The notes: a model not told the origin generated them from the sequence alone. Positions 19,951 to 31,809 are shown, counted from the stretch's first letter. The stretch is DNA of 64,000 nucleotides from Thamnidium elegans (GCA_025201345.1 JAIXMG010000008.1:744001-808000); one strand, 5' to 3'. A program made the numbers and translations.

Positions 19951-22125
19951 ATGGTTGCTTACTCATTACTAGAAGAGCCTACAGTGGCAAAGAAACCACC
20001 TACTCGATCATGGAAAATAGCAATCATGGTGGTAGGTGGTATCATCATCATTTTTAGTTTTATCATTGTTGCCCAAGTTTCGAAAAAGGATCTACCTATC
20101 AACACAACTGCACCAGAAAGATTTATTAGTTTTAACATACCTACACAACAAGAACTCTATTACTTGGATTTAGATAAATACCCAATTGAAGATAACTTAC
20201 TTAAACTCTTTTCTGATTCGAAATCATCCATTGAATCTGTCGCCATTCAAAACTTATTACATGATGAAACTACAGGTAACAACAACGATTGGACTGAACA
20301 ATGGCTGGACAAGCAGGAAGAAGCAACTTTATCTTGTGATAAACAACCTGTACCATACCCTATCTTACGTCAAATTGTATCTGAATATATTCCAAACGGT
20401 AATCCAGATAACTCTTATGATGTAAAAACAAATCTGGACTTCGATAAACCGTTTGTGGTTTTACCGTTTGCAAAACAACCAAGACTTGTTCAGGGGCAAA
20501 AGTTATGCGTCCGAGTGGTTGTACCTTATCAAAATAAAGATAAAAACGGTACTTATCACTTGCTTTATAAACCGTATGATCATAACAACCAAAAGATATC
20601 TTCGCCTTGGTGGGACACCATGATGACCACAATCAAAGATAGAGATACAAACGCTACTGTACCTATTCAAATGGAACCTTGGTCCGGACATCAACTTATT
20701 CGGCGCAATGCTCGTACCTTAAACAACCCTAATGATCAAAGACCTGAATGGGCCCAGTTACGTGAAGACCAAATTTATGAAAGAGAGAGAATGCATATCT
20801 ATGAATCTACCGTGACTTTACCACAAGCAGGTACCTGGGATCTTGTTAGTTTATTAGAATTTGTTGAAGCACGCTATAATTTTGAATTTGGACCTGTGAC
20901 GCCGTATCAACCAACAAACCTATCCATTTATCCTGCTGGTGGTGAAACAATTGTGATTAGTACGAATGGTGATGAACGAAAAAAGAAGAAGAATCAATCT
21001 TTACATCAAAACTTATTAAAACAACATTTATCGTTACCACTTTGCAAAGGATCAGATCATGCTGGTAGATGGTTATCTTGGCCCAAAAAAAATGATCAAG
21101 AACCTGCATCTCAAAGTAACTATGCAAACAAACAAGATTTAAAAAAAGTGTCGGGGCTAACTCGAGATGGTAAATATTGGGCCCCTTATGATTGCAGATA
21201 CAGGCATTTATCTTATGAAGCTTTTAACCGCTGTGCTGCAAAGAAATATACTAGAGGTATTGATTTGTATGGTGATTCCAATATTAGAAGGTCCGTAAAG
21301 AAGTTTTTAAGTCATGGTCAATGGTGTAAAGATTGGCACCAACATATTCAGTCACCTTTACTTCCTGATGATCAATTACCTCTTATAGATCAATCAATAG
21401 CAAAGCGTCAAGAACAAGAATACCAGAGACCTGAAGATTATCGATTTATTAGTGAAGGTCAAACTCGTAGTTGTTATTGTGAAGATTTTGCTGAAGAACA
21501 CTGGAAACAAGAATGGTTTAACGCTAATGCTAGAAGATTTGACTTACAGTTTAGTAACTCACTAGAACAATCTGAAGCACTTGGCCGTACTGAATGGGAT
21601 GATCAAGTGATGGGTAACACAACACGTGATACCATCCCTGTAAACTCTTATAAATGGGATGGTTTAACCTATCTTAATAATCCTCATTGGGATACCGCAG
21701 TACCTAGCAGTACCAAACCTGCAGATATTGCCATCTTTTCACTTGGTAACTGGGACGCAGCTTTTGCCCAATTAAACCCGTTTTTGAATGACGTTGATCG
21801 ACTTATTGCACAAATTAAACAACATTACGATTTAAGCAAGACACGTATTATTTATCGTACAGCACAATACTACTGCTGTCGTATTGACGGGTCAGGTCGT
21901 ACACGTCAAGTGAGTGGACCTCGTATGCAAGTATTTGAACAAGAAACCAAACTTAAATTTCAAACTGAATTAAATGCAACTATTTGGGATACTTATACAA
22001 TGGCAGAAAGTAAATCTTGGGAAGAAAAAATTGTTAGTATCTCTTGTCCTTCCAACCATGCTCCTGCTGATCAAGTAGAAATAGAAAATCAAGTTCTTAT
22101 GAATGGACTTTGTAACAACATTTAG
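19951..22125 (+). CDS. Type II membrane SGNH/PC-esterase-like protein
   Basis: Single 724-aa exon, unusual here because most genes are intron-rich. A 24-residue cytosolic tail is followed by one transmembrane helix (IAIMVVGGIIIIFSFIIVAQV) and a large luminal domain. The SGNH nucleophile is DLYGDSNIRRS at about residue 440, and the C-terminal Asp-x-x-His-like box is SCPSNHAPADQVEIE at about residue 700. The GNWDAAFAQL block corresponds to a middle SGNH motif. The layout (TM anchor, variable N-domain, C-terminal SGNH) matches the PC-esterase/NXPE/CASD1 group, whose members O-acylate or de-acylate glycans in the Golgi. Substrate unknown; about eight Cys suggest a secretory location. Convergent with COA1, 93 bp apart. 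Confidence 0.75.
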   Translation: MVAYSLLEEPTVAKKPPTRSWKIAIMVVGGIIIIFSFIIVAQVSKKDLPINTTAPERFISFNIPTQQELYYLDLDKYPIEDNLLKLFSDSKSSIESVAIQNLLHDETTGNNNDWTEQWLDKQEEATLSCDKQPVPYPILRQIVSEYIPNGNPDNSYDVKTNLDFDKPFVVLPFAKQPRLVQGQKLCVRVVVPYQNKDKNGTYHLLYKPYDHNNQKISSPWWDTMMTTIKDRDTNATVPIQMEPWSGHQLIRRNARTLNNPNDQRPEWAQLREDQIYERERMHIYESTVTLPQAGTWDLVSLLEFVEARYNFEFGPVTPYQPTNLSIYPAGGETIVISTNGDERKKKKNQSLHQNLLKQHLSLPLCKGSDHAGRWLSWPKKNDQEPASQSNYANKQDLKKVSGLTRDGKYWAPYDCRYRHLSYEAFNRCAAKKYTRGIDLYGDSNIRRSVKKFLSHGQWCKDWHQHIQSPLLPDDQLPLIDQSIAKRQEQEYQRPEDYRFISEGQTRSCYCEDFAEEHWKQEWFNANARRFDLQFSNSLEQSEALGRTEWDDQVMGNTTRDTIPVNSYKWDGLTYLNNPHWDTAVPSSTKPADIAIFSLGNWDAAFAQLNPFLNDVDRLIAQIKQHYDLSKTRIIYRTAQYYCCRIDGSGRTRQVSGPRMQVFEQETKLKFQTELNATIWDTYTMAESKSWEEKIVSISCPSNHAPADQVEIENQVLMNGLCNNI

Positions 22126-22218
22126 ATTCCTTCTCCTCTCTCTCTCTCTCTCTCTTTAATAATTATAATAATAATAATAATAATACACTTTTTTTTTTAT
22201 ATATATATATATATATAT

Positions 22219-22801
22219 CTATTGCTTTTCAATTAAAGGTTCACCTGTTTCTGTTAAATCTGTAGTTCCAATCTCTACAGATTTGTTATCAGAAAGACGA
22301 ACAACGGTAAATTCTGAAGTAATCCATTTTGAACCTCCAACACGTCTAGAAACAAAATGAACTTTGGCACGCTCGCCTAAAACATATATTAAATATTTTG
22401 AAATTTCTTTTTTATAACAATAATTTACCTGTTGAACCCTTGACATCAAATCCAATATCAATTTTACCCTTTAAATGGTTTACGGTACCACTAATCCAAG
22501 GCCAAGAATCTGCATAATCGACATGATCACCAACTAAACCAATCACTTTAGGATCATAACGTACAGTGAACAAAGTGCCATGCACAACACTACTAGATAA
22601 ACGTTGATGGTTTAAAGCGGCACCGAGACCAACTCCCCAAACGACGGCTCCAACACCAATACCGGTCCAAAGCCAACGTCTTTTGGAAGGTGGAGGTGGT
22701 TTAGGTAATTCACGTTCGACAACAACGGTCTTGGATGCGAAACGACGGCTGGATAATCTAAGTGAGGTGGTCACTGAACGTGTTAAACGTGAAGCAAGCA
22801 T
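22219..22801 (-). CDS. COA1: COA1, cytochrome c oxidase assembly protein
   Basis: Two exons, 22429-22801 and 22219-22376; 177 aa. An Arg/Ser-rich presequence (MLASRLTRSVTTSLRLSSRRF) is followed by a proline/lysine stretch, one transmembrane helix (LWTGIGVGAVVWGVGLGAAL) and a compact intermembrane-space domain. That domain has LGDHVDYADSWPWISGTVN-type spacing and GKIDIGFDVKGSTG, the fold shared by Coa1 and Tim21. Known role: assembly of Cox1 into complex IV with Shy1/Mss51 in yeast. The intron is phase 1 inside the conserved KGSTGERA. Confidence 0.85.
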
Positions 22802-22951
22802 TTTTTTTTAAAAAAAAGTTAAAAGAAACAAGAGAAAAATATGTAGGGCAAATGGTCCCCATGGTAATCTTATTTTAATTGTCACGTCACGTATATAAAC
22901 TCCGTTTTGCATTGTTTTTTATTGTTTTTTCATGTTTTTTTTTTTTTAAAT

Positions 22952-24154
22952 TTAAACTTGGCCTGTTAGTTCCTTCGTTTCTTCTTCACTTTGCTTTAAA
23001 TCATCAGAAACATATTTATCCAGTAACTAAAAAAAAAAAAAGCCAGTTAGATCTATCGACTATACACACACCTTTTCATCTTATTACCTGCTGCTTTCGC
23101 CTTTGCACTAGGTACGCTTCAACTTCCTTTTGAGAAGGTACAACGCCTCCATCCGTAGAGATATCGGCTGTTCCCTTTCTTTCAACGTTTGAATCATCTA
23201 CTTGTTTATGTCCCTTTTCCTCTACAGAAGTTTGCTCTTCATCAGGCACCTGGAATAATTTATCAATCAGTTCCTTTTCTAATGCTTTTTCGTATTCGAG
23301 TAAAAGTTCGTTTTCTTCGTCACGGTAACCGTAATAATCTGCATCAATATCACGGTTGATTTCTGTTCTGGAACGTGCGGTAGATTCCGGTGCTAACAAA
23401 ATTTATGCTTGTTAAAAAACCCATATTCTTTAAAATGAAATTTCGAACTTACTGGCTGTTTCAAATAGTTCTCTTACACCAGGTAAATCTCTAGCACGAC
23501 CAAAATATCTATTTTATATACATACAAAAAGTGTCAAATTTTATCTTATCTTAATGGTTTCATAAAACAAATCCGCTTACTTGTATCCTCTTGTTCCAGG
23601 TACTTCTCTACCTTCATAATTTAACATTTTAGGTGCAGATCGCTACAATACAAATAAAATAAGTTTTCTCTCTTTCAGTTTCGTGTTTTTGTGTATAATT
23701 ACTGTATAATCAGCACCACCAAGCTCTTGAATTCTCTTTTCCCAATGATACTTTTGACCCATCAATTTATTGATATCATCATTAAGATCACGAACTTGAT
23801 AATCAGTTAAACTCACTATTTTTTTTTTTTATGTTTTTAGTACATTTTTTTTGGCAGTTAATTTTTCGTTTTTTACCATCTTGAATTTTAGAAATCTTTC
23901 TTGAAATTTCACTAAGAATATCTCTACGCCATTTTTCTGCTTCGGTAATGGTATTCACAGTACCGGCAAAACCAGGTCTACGGTCTCGTCTCTTTCCTAA
24001 ACCTAATTCCGCGGCTTGCGCTTCACGGAAACGGTACAGCATAGACTGTGCTTTTTCTTCATTACGTGCCTAAATGGAAATACAATTTAGTTATAAAGCT
24101 TGTTGATGTATTTTTTTTTCTTCTAGTTAGGTGCTTTTGTAAAATGTGTACCAT
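22952..24154 (-). CDS. ISY1: ISY1 pre-mRNA splicing factor
   Basis: Seven coding exons: 24152-24154, 23877-24069, 23703-23815, 23581-23642, 23453-23508, 23088-23392 and 22952-23026; 807 nt, 268 aa. Exon 1 codes only the initiator Met; splicing gives MARNEEKAQSMLYRF followed by REAQAAELGLGKRRDRRPG, the near-invariant ISY1 start. Later hallmarks are RDLNDDINKLMGQKYHWEKRI, ELGGADY, YFGRARDLPGVRELFE and the Glu/Lys-rich C-terminus. ISY1 is an NTC-associated protein of the catalytic spliceosome. An upstream ATG-plus-donor at 24413-24369 (MTSLFIACESSRYN) would also splice in phase, but is not conserved, so the Met-only exon is preferred. Confidence 0.92.
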
Positions 24155-24700
24155 TCTAGTTTAATGTGATCAAGAAAGAAAAAGATGGTTTAAAAAAAAA
24201 ATATTACTTGAGCGGGAATAAATTAGAAAAAAAAAAGGTGACTGGGGAGAGGATTAGTGCATCAAGACATACCGACTACAAGCACGTTTTGTTCATATTT
24301 TTAGCTTTCACACTTTATTTTTGAAAAACGTGTTAAAAGAAAAAATAAGTAAATAAATACACTACTTACATTGTATCTTGATGATTCACAAGCGATAAAC
24401 AGGGAAGTCATACTATAACCAATTTGAGGATTTAGTAAAAAAAATTGCAAAAATATGACTTTTTTTTACCTCTTCAGAAAAGATGCCGAGAAATAAGGGT
24501 TCACATACCCGAGAAACCTCCTCCAGCTGTAATTCCGTAAGAAGGCTCAATAAAAAATACACTAAGGGAAGGAAGTCACTTGAAGGAATTTCGCCCTCGA
24601 GAAAGTAATAATCAAGTTTTTGGACCCTTTTGCCTGGGCCGGAATGCTTCCCTGTCGTGCAAACAAATTTGAAGAAGTTAGCCAAGTTGTTCAAAAATAT
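24155..24700. other. Intergenic, upstream of ISY1
   Basis: Contains a 93-codon minus-strand ORF (24413-24694) with no recognisable domain that directly follows the transposase relic. It may be part of the same element but is not supported as a gene. Confidence 0.35.
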
Positions 24701-25300
24701 ATCGATGTATATATATATATAATTACTTATTCTTTAAGATACATGCATTACAAGCATAAGGGAAGATAAACTGTCATGAATTAAGGTATCTAATTCTTTC
24801 AGACTACTAAATTCATGTCTTTTCTTACGCAGGATATACGAAATATTTTCAATTGGATTTAATTCCAGGTTTTTGCGCAGACCAGTAATCAAAACCCGTA
24901 ATACCTACATTGTTCTTCTACCACCCGGCGTACCCACCAGTATGACACGAAATCCCGTCTTCTTGGAATATAAAGTCATGGCCCATGATCCTTTGTAAGT
25001 TTTTCGGCCCAGGGAAGAAAGTGGTCGTTCAAACATCGGACACACTTGTCTTGATTTATATTGCCATGCATTGTAGCTAAAGGACCCCGTTTCTCCTGAC
25101 CAGAAACGGTCCCGACCATGATAGAACTTTTTTTCAGATTGAAAGATAAAACGAACCTTTGACAGAGTCCTTCTCCAAACTTACGCTTCTACCGAAAATA
25201 TTGGTCTGAAGAAATAATTTCATGCATGAATTAGACTCACTTGTAAGTTTACCATGCAGTTGTTATTGGTGCAGTCGACCTAATTTACCAATTGGCCCTT
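24700..25300 (-). pseudogene. Tc1/mariner transposase relic
   Basis: Minus-strand frames, broken by stops and shifts, read SGQEKRGPLATMHGNINQDK, then FQEDGISCHTGGYAGWW, then DYWSAQKPGIKSNENISYIL. This is the order of the DDE core of Tc1/mariner enzymes (V-W-G ... FQ-D-A-P-CH ... W-P-SPD-NPIEN). The second Asp is present but the third acidic motif is degraded (KPGIKSNEN). Dead copy. Confidence 0.6.
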
Positions 25301-25429
25301 CTTTTTTAGTGAAACAAGAAAAAAAAAGTACCCTGCACTTTAAAGATAATCAGCCGATATCCCCGCACCTTAACATATAAATTAATAAAAACTGTCAAGA
25401 AAATAATTTACTTTTTTCTTTTTTTCTTC

Positions 25430-26454
25430 ATGCTTCGTTTATCTCGTACATTAACTCGTTTGCCTGTTGGTACTTCTAGACTAGTTTCTTGTCGTCCTTT
25501 GACTTCAGTAGCTATTGCTCAAAAGGTAAATGGTTATTCTTCTTTTTAAATGATTCAACAAAAGTACTTATATATTTTTTTTTAAAAAACATTAGACCAT
25601 GTGGTCTTCGACGAACAAAAAATTAGCATGGACTACTTTAGGTGCTTGTTTAATCACAGCTAGTTACTTGGGATTAAAACAACCTGCTTATGCTGAAGAG
25701 CCTGGATATGTAGGCACAGTTGAAGGTATAATAAAAATTAAAACAGTTATTTTACTGATAGGATTACTAATATATATATATAAATAGACCCAGCAACAAA
25801 TATCGCGTTCCCAGTCTTTTTAAACACGGATAATGAATGGAAACGACTTGTTGGATTGGGAGCACGATTTGTCAGTTTCTTAAAGGTCAATGTATATGTG
25901 GTTGGCATGTACATGCGCGGTGAAGATATTGGCGCATTACAAAAGTTATGGAAGAATTTTGATAAGTCAGAGTTTTTAAAGGATAATCAAATGGCAACCG
26001 AATTTTTGGATCAGCCGTATGATATTAGTATTCGTATTGTTCCTGCTAGAAACACTAACACACAGCATTTACGTGATGGCTTTTTGAGGTTGTTGATGCA
26101 ACGTATGAAAGATCAGGATTTAACTGAGCAAGAGGAAAGAGATGTGTTGCAAGGTATTCAAGAGTTTAAAAAGAATTTCACCAGCATGAAAGTAAAGAAG
26201 AATTCAGAGTTTGTGTTTACAAAGACCAAAGAAGGCGGATTGAAGATGGTGTACGAAGTAAGTTTTGTAGTGTAAATATTTTATGTATGCATATATATAC
26301 TTACTGTATAATTCTTTAGGATAAAGATTGGGGAACTGTTGATAATAAATGGATCGCAAAGAACTTTTTAATGAGTTATTTGGATCCTAAGGCTCCTTCT
26401 AGTGAGGCTGCCTTACTTGATATTGCTGATGGTCTTGAAAGACTTTTAAAATAA
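25430..26454 (+). CDS. Chalcone-isomerase-like mitochondrial protein (AIM18/AIM46 family)
   Basis: Four exons: 25430-25525, 25596-25725, 25788-26257 and 26320-26454; 831 nt, 276 aa. The start is an Arg/Leu/Ser-rich presequence (MLRLSRTLTRLPVGTSRLVS), then a hydrophobic segment near residue 45 (LGACLITASYLGL). The CHI-like fold follows: GLGARFVSFLKVNVYVVGMY, RIVPARNTNTQHLRDGFLRL and a C-terminal WGTVDNKWIAKNFLMSYLD. Fungal members sit in mitochondria and probably bind fatty acids or lipids; no isomerase activity is assumed. The QHLRDGF motif agrees with fungal Aim18/Aim46. Confidence 0.8.
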
Positions 26455-26772
26455 ACCAGTTTTTTTTTTTATCACGTGGAAGGGTTTTTTTATTATTAAA
26501 CCACAGCCCCTCCCCCCTCTTTTAAAGATCAGGTTTTTCTCTTTACATTGAAACACTTCCTTCTTTCTCTTTTTTAAACAAATAGTGTAAGTAACAAAGA
26601 TATAAAGTAGGATTAAATAGAGCATCAATGGATCAATTTAAAAAACCAATTGGATATAAAAAAGAATAGAAAAAAAAAAAAAAACGCGTCTTTTGTTCGT
26701 TATAAACGTTTTTTTTTATAAGCGATTGCATAAACACTTACCTTTTTTTTTTTTAAAAAAAAAAAAAACTAG

Positions 26773-27286
26773 ATGTCAGATCAAGTCTCTCCTCAATCTC
26801 GTGGCGAACAAAAGGCTCGTAAAGCACTTCTTGCGCTTGATTTAAAGCCTGTGAAAGGTGTAAACCGTGTTACCTTTACTCGCGGTAGAGCCGTACGTTA
26901 CATATATATATTTATACTTATACGGAACAGAAAAATGTAATACTTTTTAATTTAGACTGTTTATGCTATTGGAAAACCGGACGTTTTCATGTCCATGAAC
27001 TCTGATACTTATATCGTTTTTGGAGAGATGCAGGCTGAAGATATGGCAGCTCGTGCTCAACAAGCAGCTTTAGAACAACAACTTGCTCAAGAAGCTGCTA
27101 AAGAAGAAGAAGCAAATGTTGGAGAAGGAAATATAGAAGAAGAAAAGGTGGATGCTGATGGTATTGATGAAGAACATATTACAACAGTCATGTCTCAAGC
27201 TAGTGTTACTCGTAGTAAAGCAATTGAAGCTTTAAAGAAGAGTAATGACGATGTTGTCAATGCTATTATGGAGCTTACTCTGCAAT

Positions 27287-27288
<2 letters not shown>
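26773..27288 (+). CDS. EGD2: Nascent polypeptide-associated complex subunit alpha
   Basis: Exons 26773-26892 and 26956-27288; 453 nt, 150 aa. NAC domain: [39 protein letters not shown] and [12 protein letters not shown]. The Ala/Glu/Gln-rich linker is followed by a C-terminal UBA domain ([22 protein letters not shown] and NAIMELTLQ). NAC binds ribosomes near the exit tunnel with NAC-beta (not in this window) and shields nascent chains. The N-terminus is shorter than in animals. A 37-nt poly-T tract starts right after the stop codon. Confidence 0.93.
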
Positions 27289-27332
<44 letters not shown>

Positions 27333-27439
27333 AATTAAATTCAGGAACCAAAAAAATAAATAAAACCAATTTTTTTTTTTTTATTATGTGTTATGTGTAT
27401 ATATATGTATTTTTTTTTTTTACGAAAAAGAAAGCATTT

Positions 27440-28793
27440 CTATTTTTGTTCAGTAGTAGTAACAGCAGCCTTGGAAGCTTGTAATTGCTTACATTGGTTC
27501 TTATGAGAAGACTTGAAATCAGTGACTTGACATTCACGAGAACAATACCAAATACTTCTACAAGCACCACAAGCCAAAAGAGGAGTATCAGGCTTATCTT
27601 TAACATGAGCAGCAGCACAGTTGGAACAGCTCTTGGGGTTAGGAGGGTAAGATGTATTAAGTACACCTGATTGAATTAATTGTTGGAGTTTTTGATTAGG
27701 TTGCTTTTTAGGTGCATAAAGAGAAATTAAATGTTGAGCTTCAGATTCAGATTCATGAGCAACAATAGCGTTTTGCTTTGTTTCACTTAAACCAGTATGA
27801 GTACCATATAATTCCTTAAATCTCTCTTCAGTTGCTTTAGCTTTAACATAATAATCATGAGCTTCGTTCTTTCTCTTCTTGTGGTTGACTAAAACAGATA
27901 AAGCGTACAAGGCATGAACAGTATCGTTGGTATCAGGGTGACCGTTTTGAAGGTAAAGTTTATAGTTCTTGATGGCGTTTTCACGTTCATTTTCTAAAGA
28001 TAAATATACTGAACCAAGTACAAAGTAAGCAATAAAGAACTTGGGATCTCTTTCTAAAGCCTTTTCTAAATCCTTAATACCAAGTCTATATATATAAAAA
28101 GAGTTAATAATAAGAAGCAGGGGGGGGGGTTAAGGGACGTTATAATGTATATACCTAAGTTTACCCATAGAAAGATAACATGATGCACGAAGGAAGAAGA
28201 CGCGTGCAGGAAGATCAGGGTAAGTATCGATAGCCAATGATAATGTAGTAATACTAAACTATACGTATAAGTTTTTTTTTGTTGTTGTTGTTGTTCATAA
28301 ACAAATAATAATACACATACCAATGCTTAAATTGTCTACCAACTAATAAAATCCAAGCAGAAAATAAGAGACTATCTCTAACAAAAAAACCTTCCTTTTC
28401 CTCTTCAGGAATATTTTTTAATAAAACCTTTTCATATTGTTGACCAAGAATTAAGATACGTTCTGACATTGGAGCAGCTTTATCATCCATGATCCAAGCT
28501 TCTACCATAGTCTCAGAAGCAGTCTTGATATCTTCTTCATGGTTTTCTAATACTTGGTCATCAAGAGATCGAGGAATGGTCATGCAAAGTTCGTAACCTT
28601 TACGGAACAAGTCCTTGGCTTGACGGTAAATTTTGGCATCGGGGTCATCCGACTTTTCAGCATTACCACGAGCTTCTAATAAGTCATAAGGTACAATACG
28701 TTGAGAACCTTCTAAGAAACGATCTTGGTATTCACCTTCGGTTTGTACAGTATTATTTACAGTTTGAGCAGGAACGGTAGCGACTTCAGCCAT
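27440..28793 (-). CDS. TPR-like protein with C-terminal MYND zinc finger
   Basis: Three exons: 28321-28793, 28155-28253 and 27440-28085; 1218 nt, 405 aa. The N-terminal and middle parts are helical and TPR-like (IDTYPDLPARVFFLRASCYL, LEKALERDPKFFIAYFVLGSVY, YALSVLVNHKKRKNEAHDYY). The C-terminus has C-x2-C / C-x2-C / C-x3-C plus His-x3-Cys spacing, CSNCAAA...LLACGACRSIWYCSRECQ...HKNQC, an MYND finger used for protein binding. No SET domain is present. The GG-x-acceptor choice at exon 2 was fixed by frame and the YLSMGKL helix. Molecular partner unknown. Confidence 0.75.
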
Positions 28794-28943
28794 ATTAAAT
28801 TAGAATTAATTATAGAAGAAAAAAAAAAAAAAAAGGAAAGGGTAGGGTGGTTTTATATAATTTAATTTATACCTAAATTTAATTATGAACCAATAAGATA
28901 TTGACGTGGCATTTTATTATTTTTTGAGTATCCGTTTTTCAAT

Positions 28944-29959
28944 TTACAGGTATTGTCTTCTTTCAATAGAGTTTAATCGTACAACTAATAGATTTGATTT
29001 CTTGTAATAATAAGCAGTATTTAATTTACTTTCAACGTTTACTTGATTTTGTAACAATATGGTATTAACTGTTTGATCAATTGATAGAATGAGCTTATTG
29101 GTTGAAATATCAATTGCCCACGAGGTAAAATTCTACACAGAAAAATAAAAAAAAAAGAAGGTAAATATTACATAAACAAAATTGTGAGAATATTTACATT
29201 GTCTGGCATTGGAATTAAAACAGTTATTGTATTGTCTTGTAATCTAATATCTGCTTCTAATTTCCATTTTTTAGTAGTGATAGGTTTCTTTAATTGATTT
29301 ACAATACTATCAAGTAAACTTGGTTTTGGTAATCGTAAAATTCTACTAGGTATAGTCCCTTTAGACCGTATCGTAGGCATAGTGAATTCTCTACTTAGAT
29401 TTACACCCGTTTTTTCTTCAACGTATTCCATTGCAAGTTCAATAATATATAATCGATAATCCAAGTCTTTTTCACTTCTTATGTAAGCCTGCGGATGAAT
29501 GCAAGCATCCATAATTAAATTACCTAATCAATCAGTTTTTTTTTTTTTTTTTTTTTTTTTCTTCTTGGTAGTACCTTGATCTATTCTTTCTTTTCCCATA
29601 TTTAATGGTACTTTATATTCGGCTCCTGGTTCAGCATTTAAAGCTTTTTGAATATCTCGTTCGGTTGCAAGTGAAGGTGCTGGTATAGCAGCTGCATAAC
29701 ATATATTAATATACACTCTGGTACCAATAGCATACTGTTTGTTTCGGCTGGATACCACTGTGGTTTTACAAACAAAACCAGGTTGTGGTCGTACTTGGAT
29801 TGTGTTAAAATCAGCTGTGGTTGCTGCTTGACTTAACTTTTTAAAAGCGATGGGATCATTAGAGATTTGTGAAGCTATATGATCGAATAATATTTGGTGT
29901 TCTTCACGTGTTAAGCTTTTTAACGAAGGTTCTGTTGTTATTTCTTCTAGTATAGGCAT
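28944..29959 (-). CDS. PIH1-domain protein (R2TP/NOP17-like)
   Basis: Exons 29575-29959, 29198-29523 and 28944-29132; 900 nt, 299 aa. Start MPILEEITTEP. The region FVCKTTVV...GTRVYINICYAAAIPAPS...EYKVPLNMGKERID matches the PIH1 N-domain (V-F-N-C....-I-P-P). The C-terminal half has CS-like strands (EADIRLQDNTITVLIPMP and WAIDISTNKLILSID). PIH1 proteins are adaptors of the R2TP-HSP90 co-chaperone for snoRNP, RNA polymerase II and PIKK assembly; the family placement is from domain order. Intron 1 is 51 nt with about 22 consecutive A/T bases. Confidence 0.72.
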
Positions 29960-30137
29960 TTTTTTTATATATGTAATGTTAAGAAAAAGAAATGTTAAGA
30001 AAAAGAAGTAGAAGAAGAAGAAGAAAAAAAAAAGTTGCATGTGACGGTTTACATACAGTTTTTTTTTTTTTTAGCTATTTTGAAAGGACCTTTTACAATG
30101 TCCTTTCCCCCTTTTTTTTATTGTAGTTCATTCTCCC

Positions 30138-30172
<35 letters not shown>

Positions 30173-30206
30173 CATATACCTCTTCTTTTTTTTTTATTGT
30201 ATTGTG

Positions 30207-31181
30207 ATGACTGAACCAGTCTCTTTACAAGCTAAATTAAGCACTTTATTTCAAGTAAGTAAATGAAAGAAACAAAAACTGTCAACATGATGATGAACCA
30301 ACAAACTTGCTTTTATTAAAAAAAAGCAAAGACAATTTTACTGGTGGCTAGGTCATGTTTGTGTAGTTTGTAACGGACTGATATATTTCAGTTCGGTACT
30401 CTCTCTAAACACCAACGTGTCTTATTATAAACGAGCTTATTTGGGAGCATTATTATCGTACGCTGTTGTCATTTATAATTCAATTGGCGTAACACATAAA
30501 AGTATTAGTATGAATTTATTGTGTGATGAAAATGTTCATTATTTTGTGATTGCATTTTATTGGTATTCTTATCAACCCATTACCGGTAAAAACTTTGCGT
30601 TGTGTTGTGCGTGTGTGTGTGTTGTATGCTAACAAATATATACTATATATTTTAGTGACATTGATTCCTTTTTTTGTGTTTTCTATATTTCATACGCTAA
30701 CTTATACCAAAAGTACTTTATTACCTTTTTTATCGATACCCAATACTCAAATCGAATCAAAGATTCAGTACTTTACTGATAATTATCATACAACAGCAAT
30801 GCAATATGTAGCTTATGTGGAAGTAATTGGGATTCTTGGTAGACTCATCTTGGGAATATTAATGTAAGGAAATCTTTTTTTTTTTTTTTACTTGCTGGAA
30901 AATAAAACAACTAATTGGTTCTTTTTTAATATAGGTTCCGTACTTCGGTACTTGCTTTGATAGTGTTCGTTCATTTCTTACGGTTACGTTATTTCTTATC
31001 AAGTTATACTAGAGATGCATTAAAGAATACAACAGTTCAATTAGATCAGTGGTTTATTGTTCCTACTTCCGATACGGACAAGACCGCTTTAACTGTCGTA
31101 TCCAATGTTTATATTAGTATCAAGAGATTAGTCGCTCGATATGGAGGAGAAGTACCATTGTCAAATAGTAAAGACAAGTAA
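30207..31181 (+). CDS. POM33/PER33/TMEM33-family membrane protein
   Basis: Exons 30207-30254, 30327-30585, 30656-30863 and 30935-31181; 762 nt, 253 aa. Several hydrophobic helices: FYWWLGHVCVVCNGLIYF near residue 20, AYLGALLSYAVVIYN, VTLIPFFVFSIFHTLTY and LALIVFVHFLRLRYF. The opening QRQFYWWLGH and the PFFVFSIFHTLTY segment are family hallmarks. Yeast Pom33/Per33 act at the ER and nuclear pores; animal TMEM33 at the ER. Its start is 247 bp from that of the divergently transcribed PIH1 gene, so they probably share a promoter. Confidence 0.82.
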
Positions 31182-31286
31182 AAGGTTTTTTTTAATAAAG
31201 CGAAAAATGTTTACGTTAATAATTTATCCGAAATATATAAATGTCTTGAAACATTCGTCTTTTATACACCAAAAAAAAATTGAGCA

Positions 31287-31600
31287 ATGCATATCAAATA
31301 TTTAGCAGCGTACGAAGCTACCGAAATCCAAACTACTTACCATAATGCTATAATTGTACAATTCGGAAACAAGCTGAGAATGACCATTAACAAAGCGGTT
31401 AAACTTAAAGAACGTATATCATATCTTACTGATGATATGAAAAAGAAAGGTTGTTATGTTGAAGAGATCAAACTTGCGAATCATTAGCTAACAAGATTTA
31501 ATAGAAACGATAAAGAGGAACTGTTAAAACGACCAGGACCTGAACTCAATTATTTAGTACACTTGTTTACTCCAAAAATAAAGGTTTTCTCCTTACTTTA
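31287..31600 (+). pseudogene. Fragment resembling the N-terminal part of Mucorales Fanzor-like proteins
   Basis: 31287-31487 codes YEATEIQTTYHNAIIVQFGN, then KLRMTINKAVKLKERISYL and stops. A possible continuation (RFNRNDKEELLKRPGPELNY) follows in the next 100 nt. The FGNKLRM-NK pattern resembles N-terminal regions of transposon-encoded nucleases seen in Mucorales. This is recalled from family appearance and is weak; it could be any decayed repeat gene. Confidence 0.3.
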
Positions 31601-31809
31601 AATGATTAGATCAAAGAAGAGGGAGTTGAAATGAAATCACAGTCAAGGATCCGTGACTAGCATCAAAAAACGTACACCACTAAAGTTGGTAAATTGAGAC
31701 GCAATCTTGTATTGGTGCATTTTTTTCCTTTTTTTTCTTTTTTTTTTATATATATATATACTATTCTTTCCTTTTCTTTTTATCATTTTTTCAATTTATA
31801 ATATAATAT

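Noticed and set aside
24369..24413. Alternative ISY1 first exon MTSLFIACESSRYN
   Set aside because: In phase with a good donor, but ISY1 proteins start MARN; the Met-only exon at 24152-24154 reproduces this exactly.
30250..30327. C/D snoRNA in intron 1 of the POM33-like gene (ATGATGATGA present)
   Set aside because: No box D and the intron is too short to host a guide RNA.
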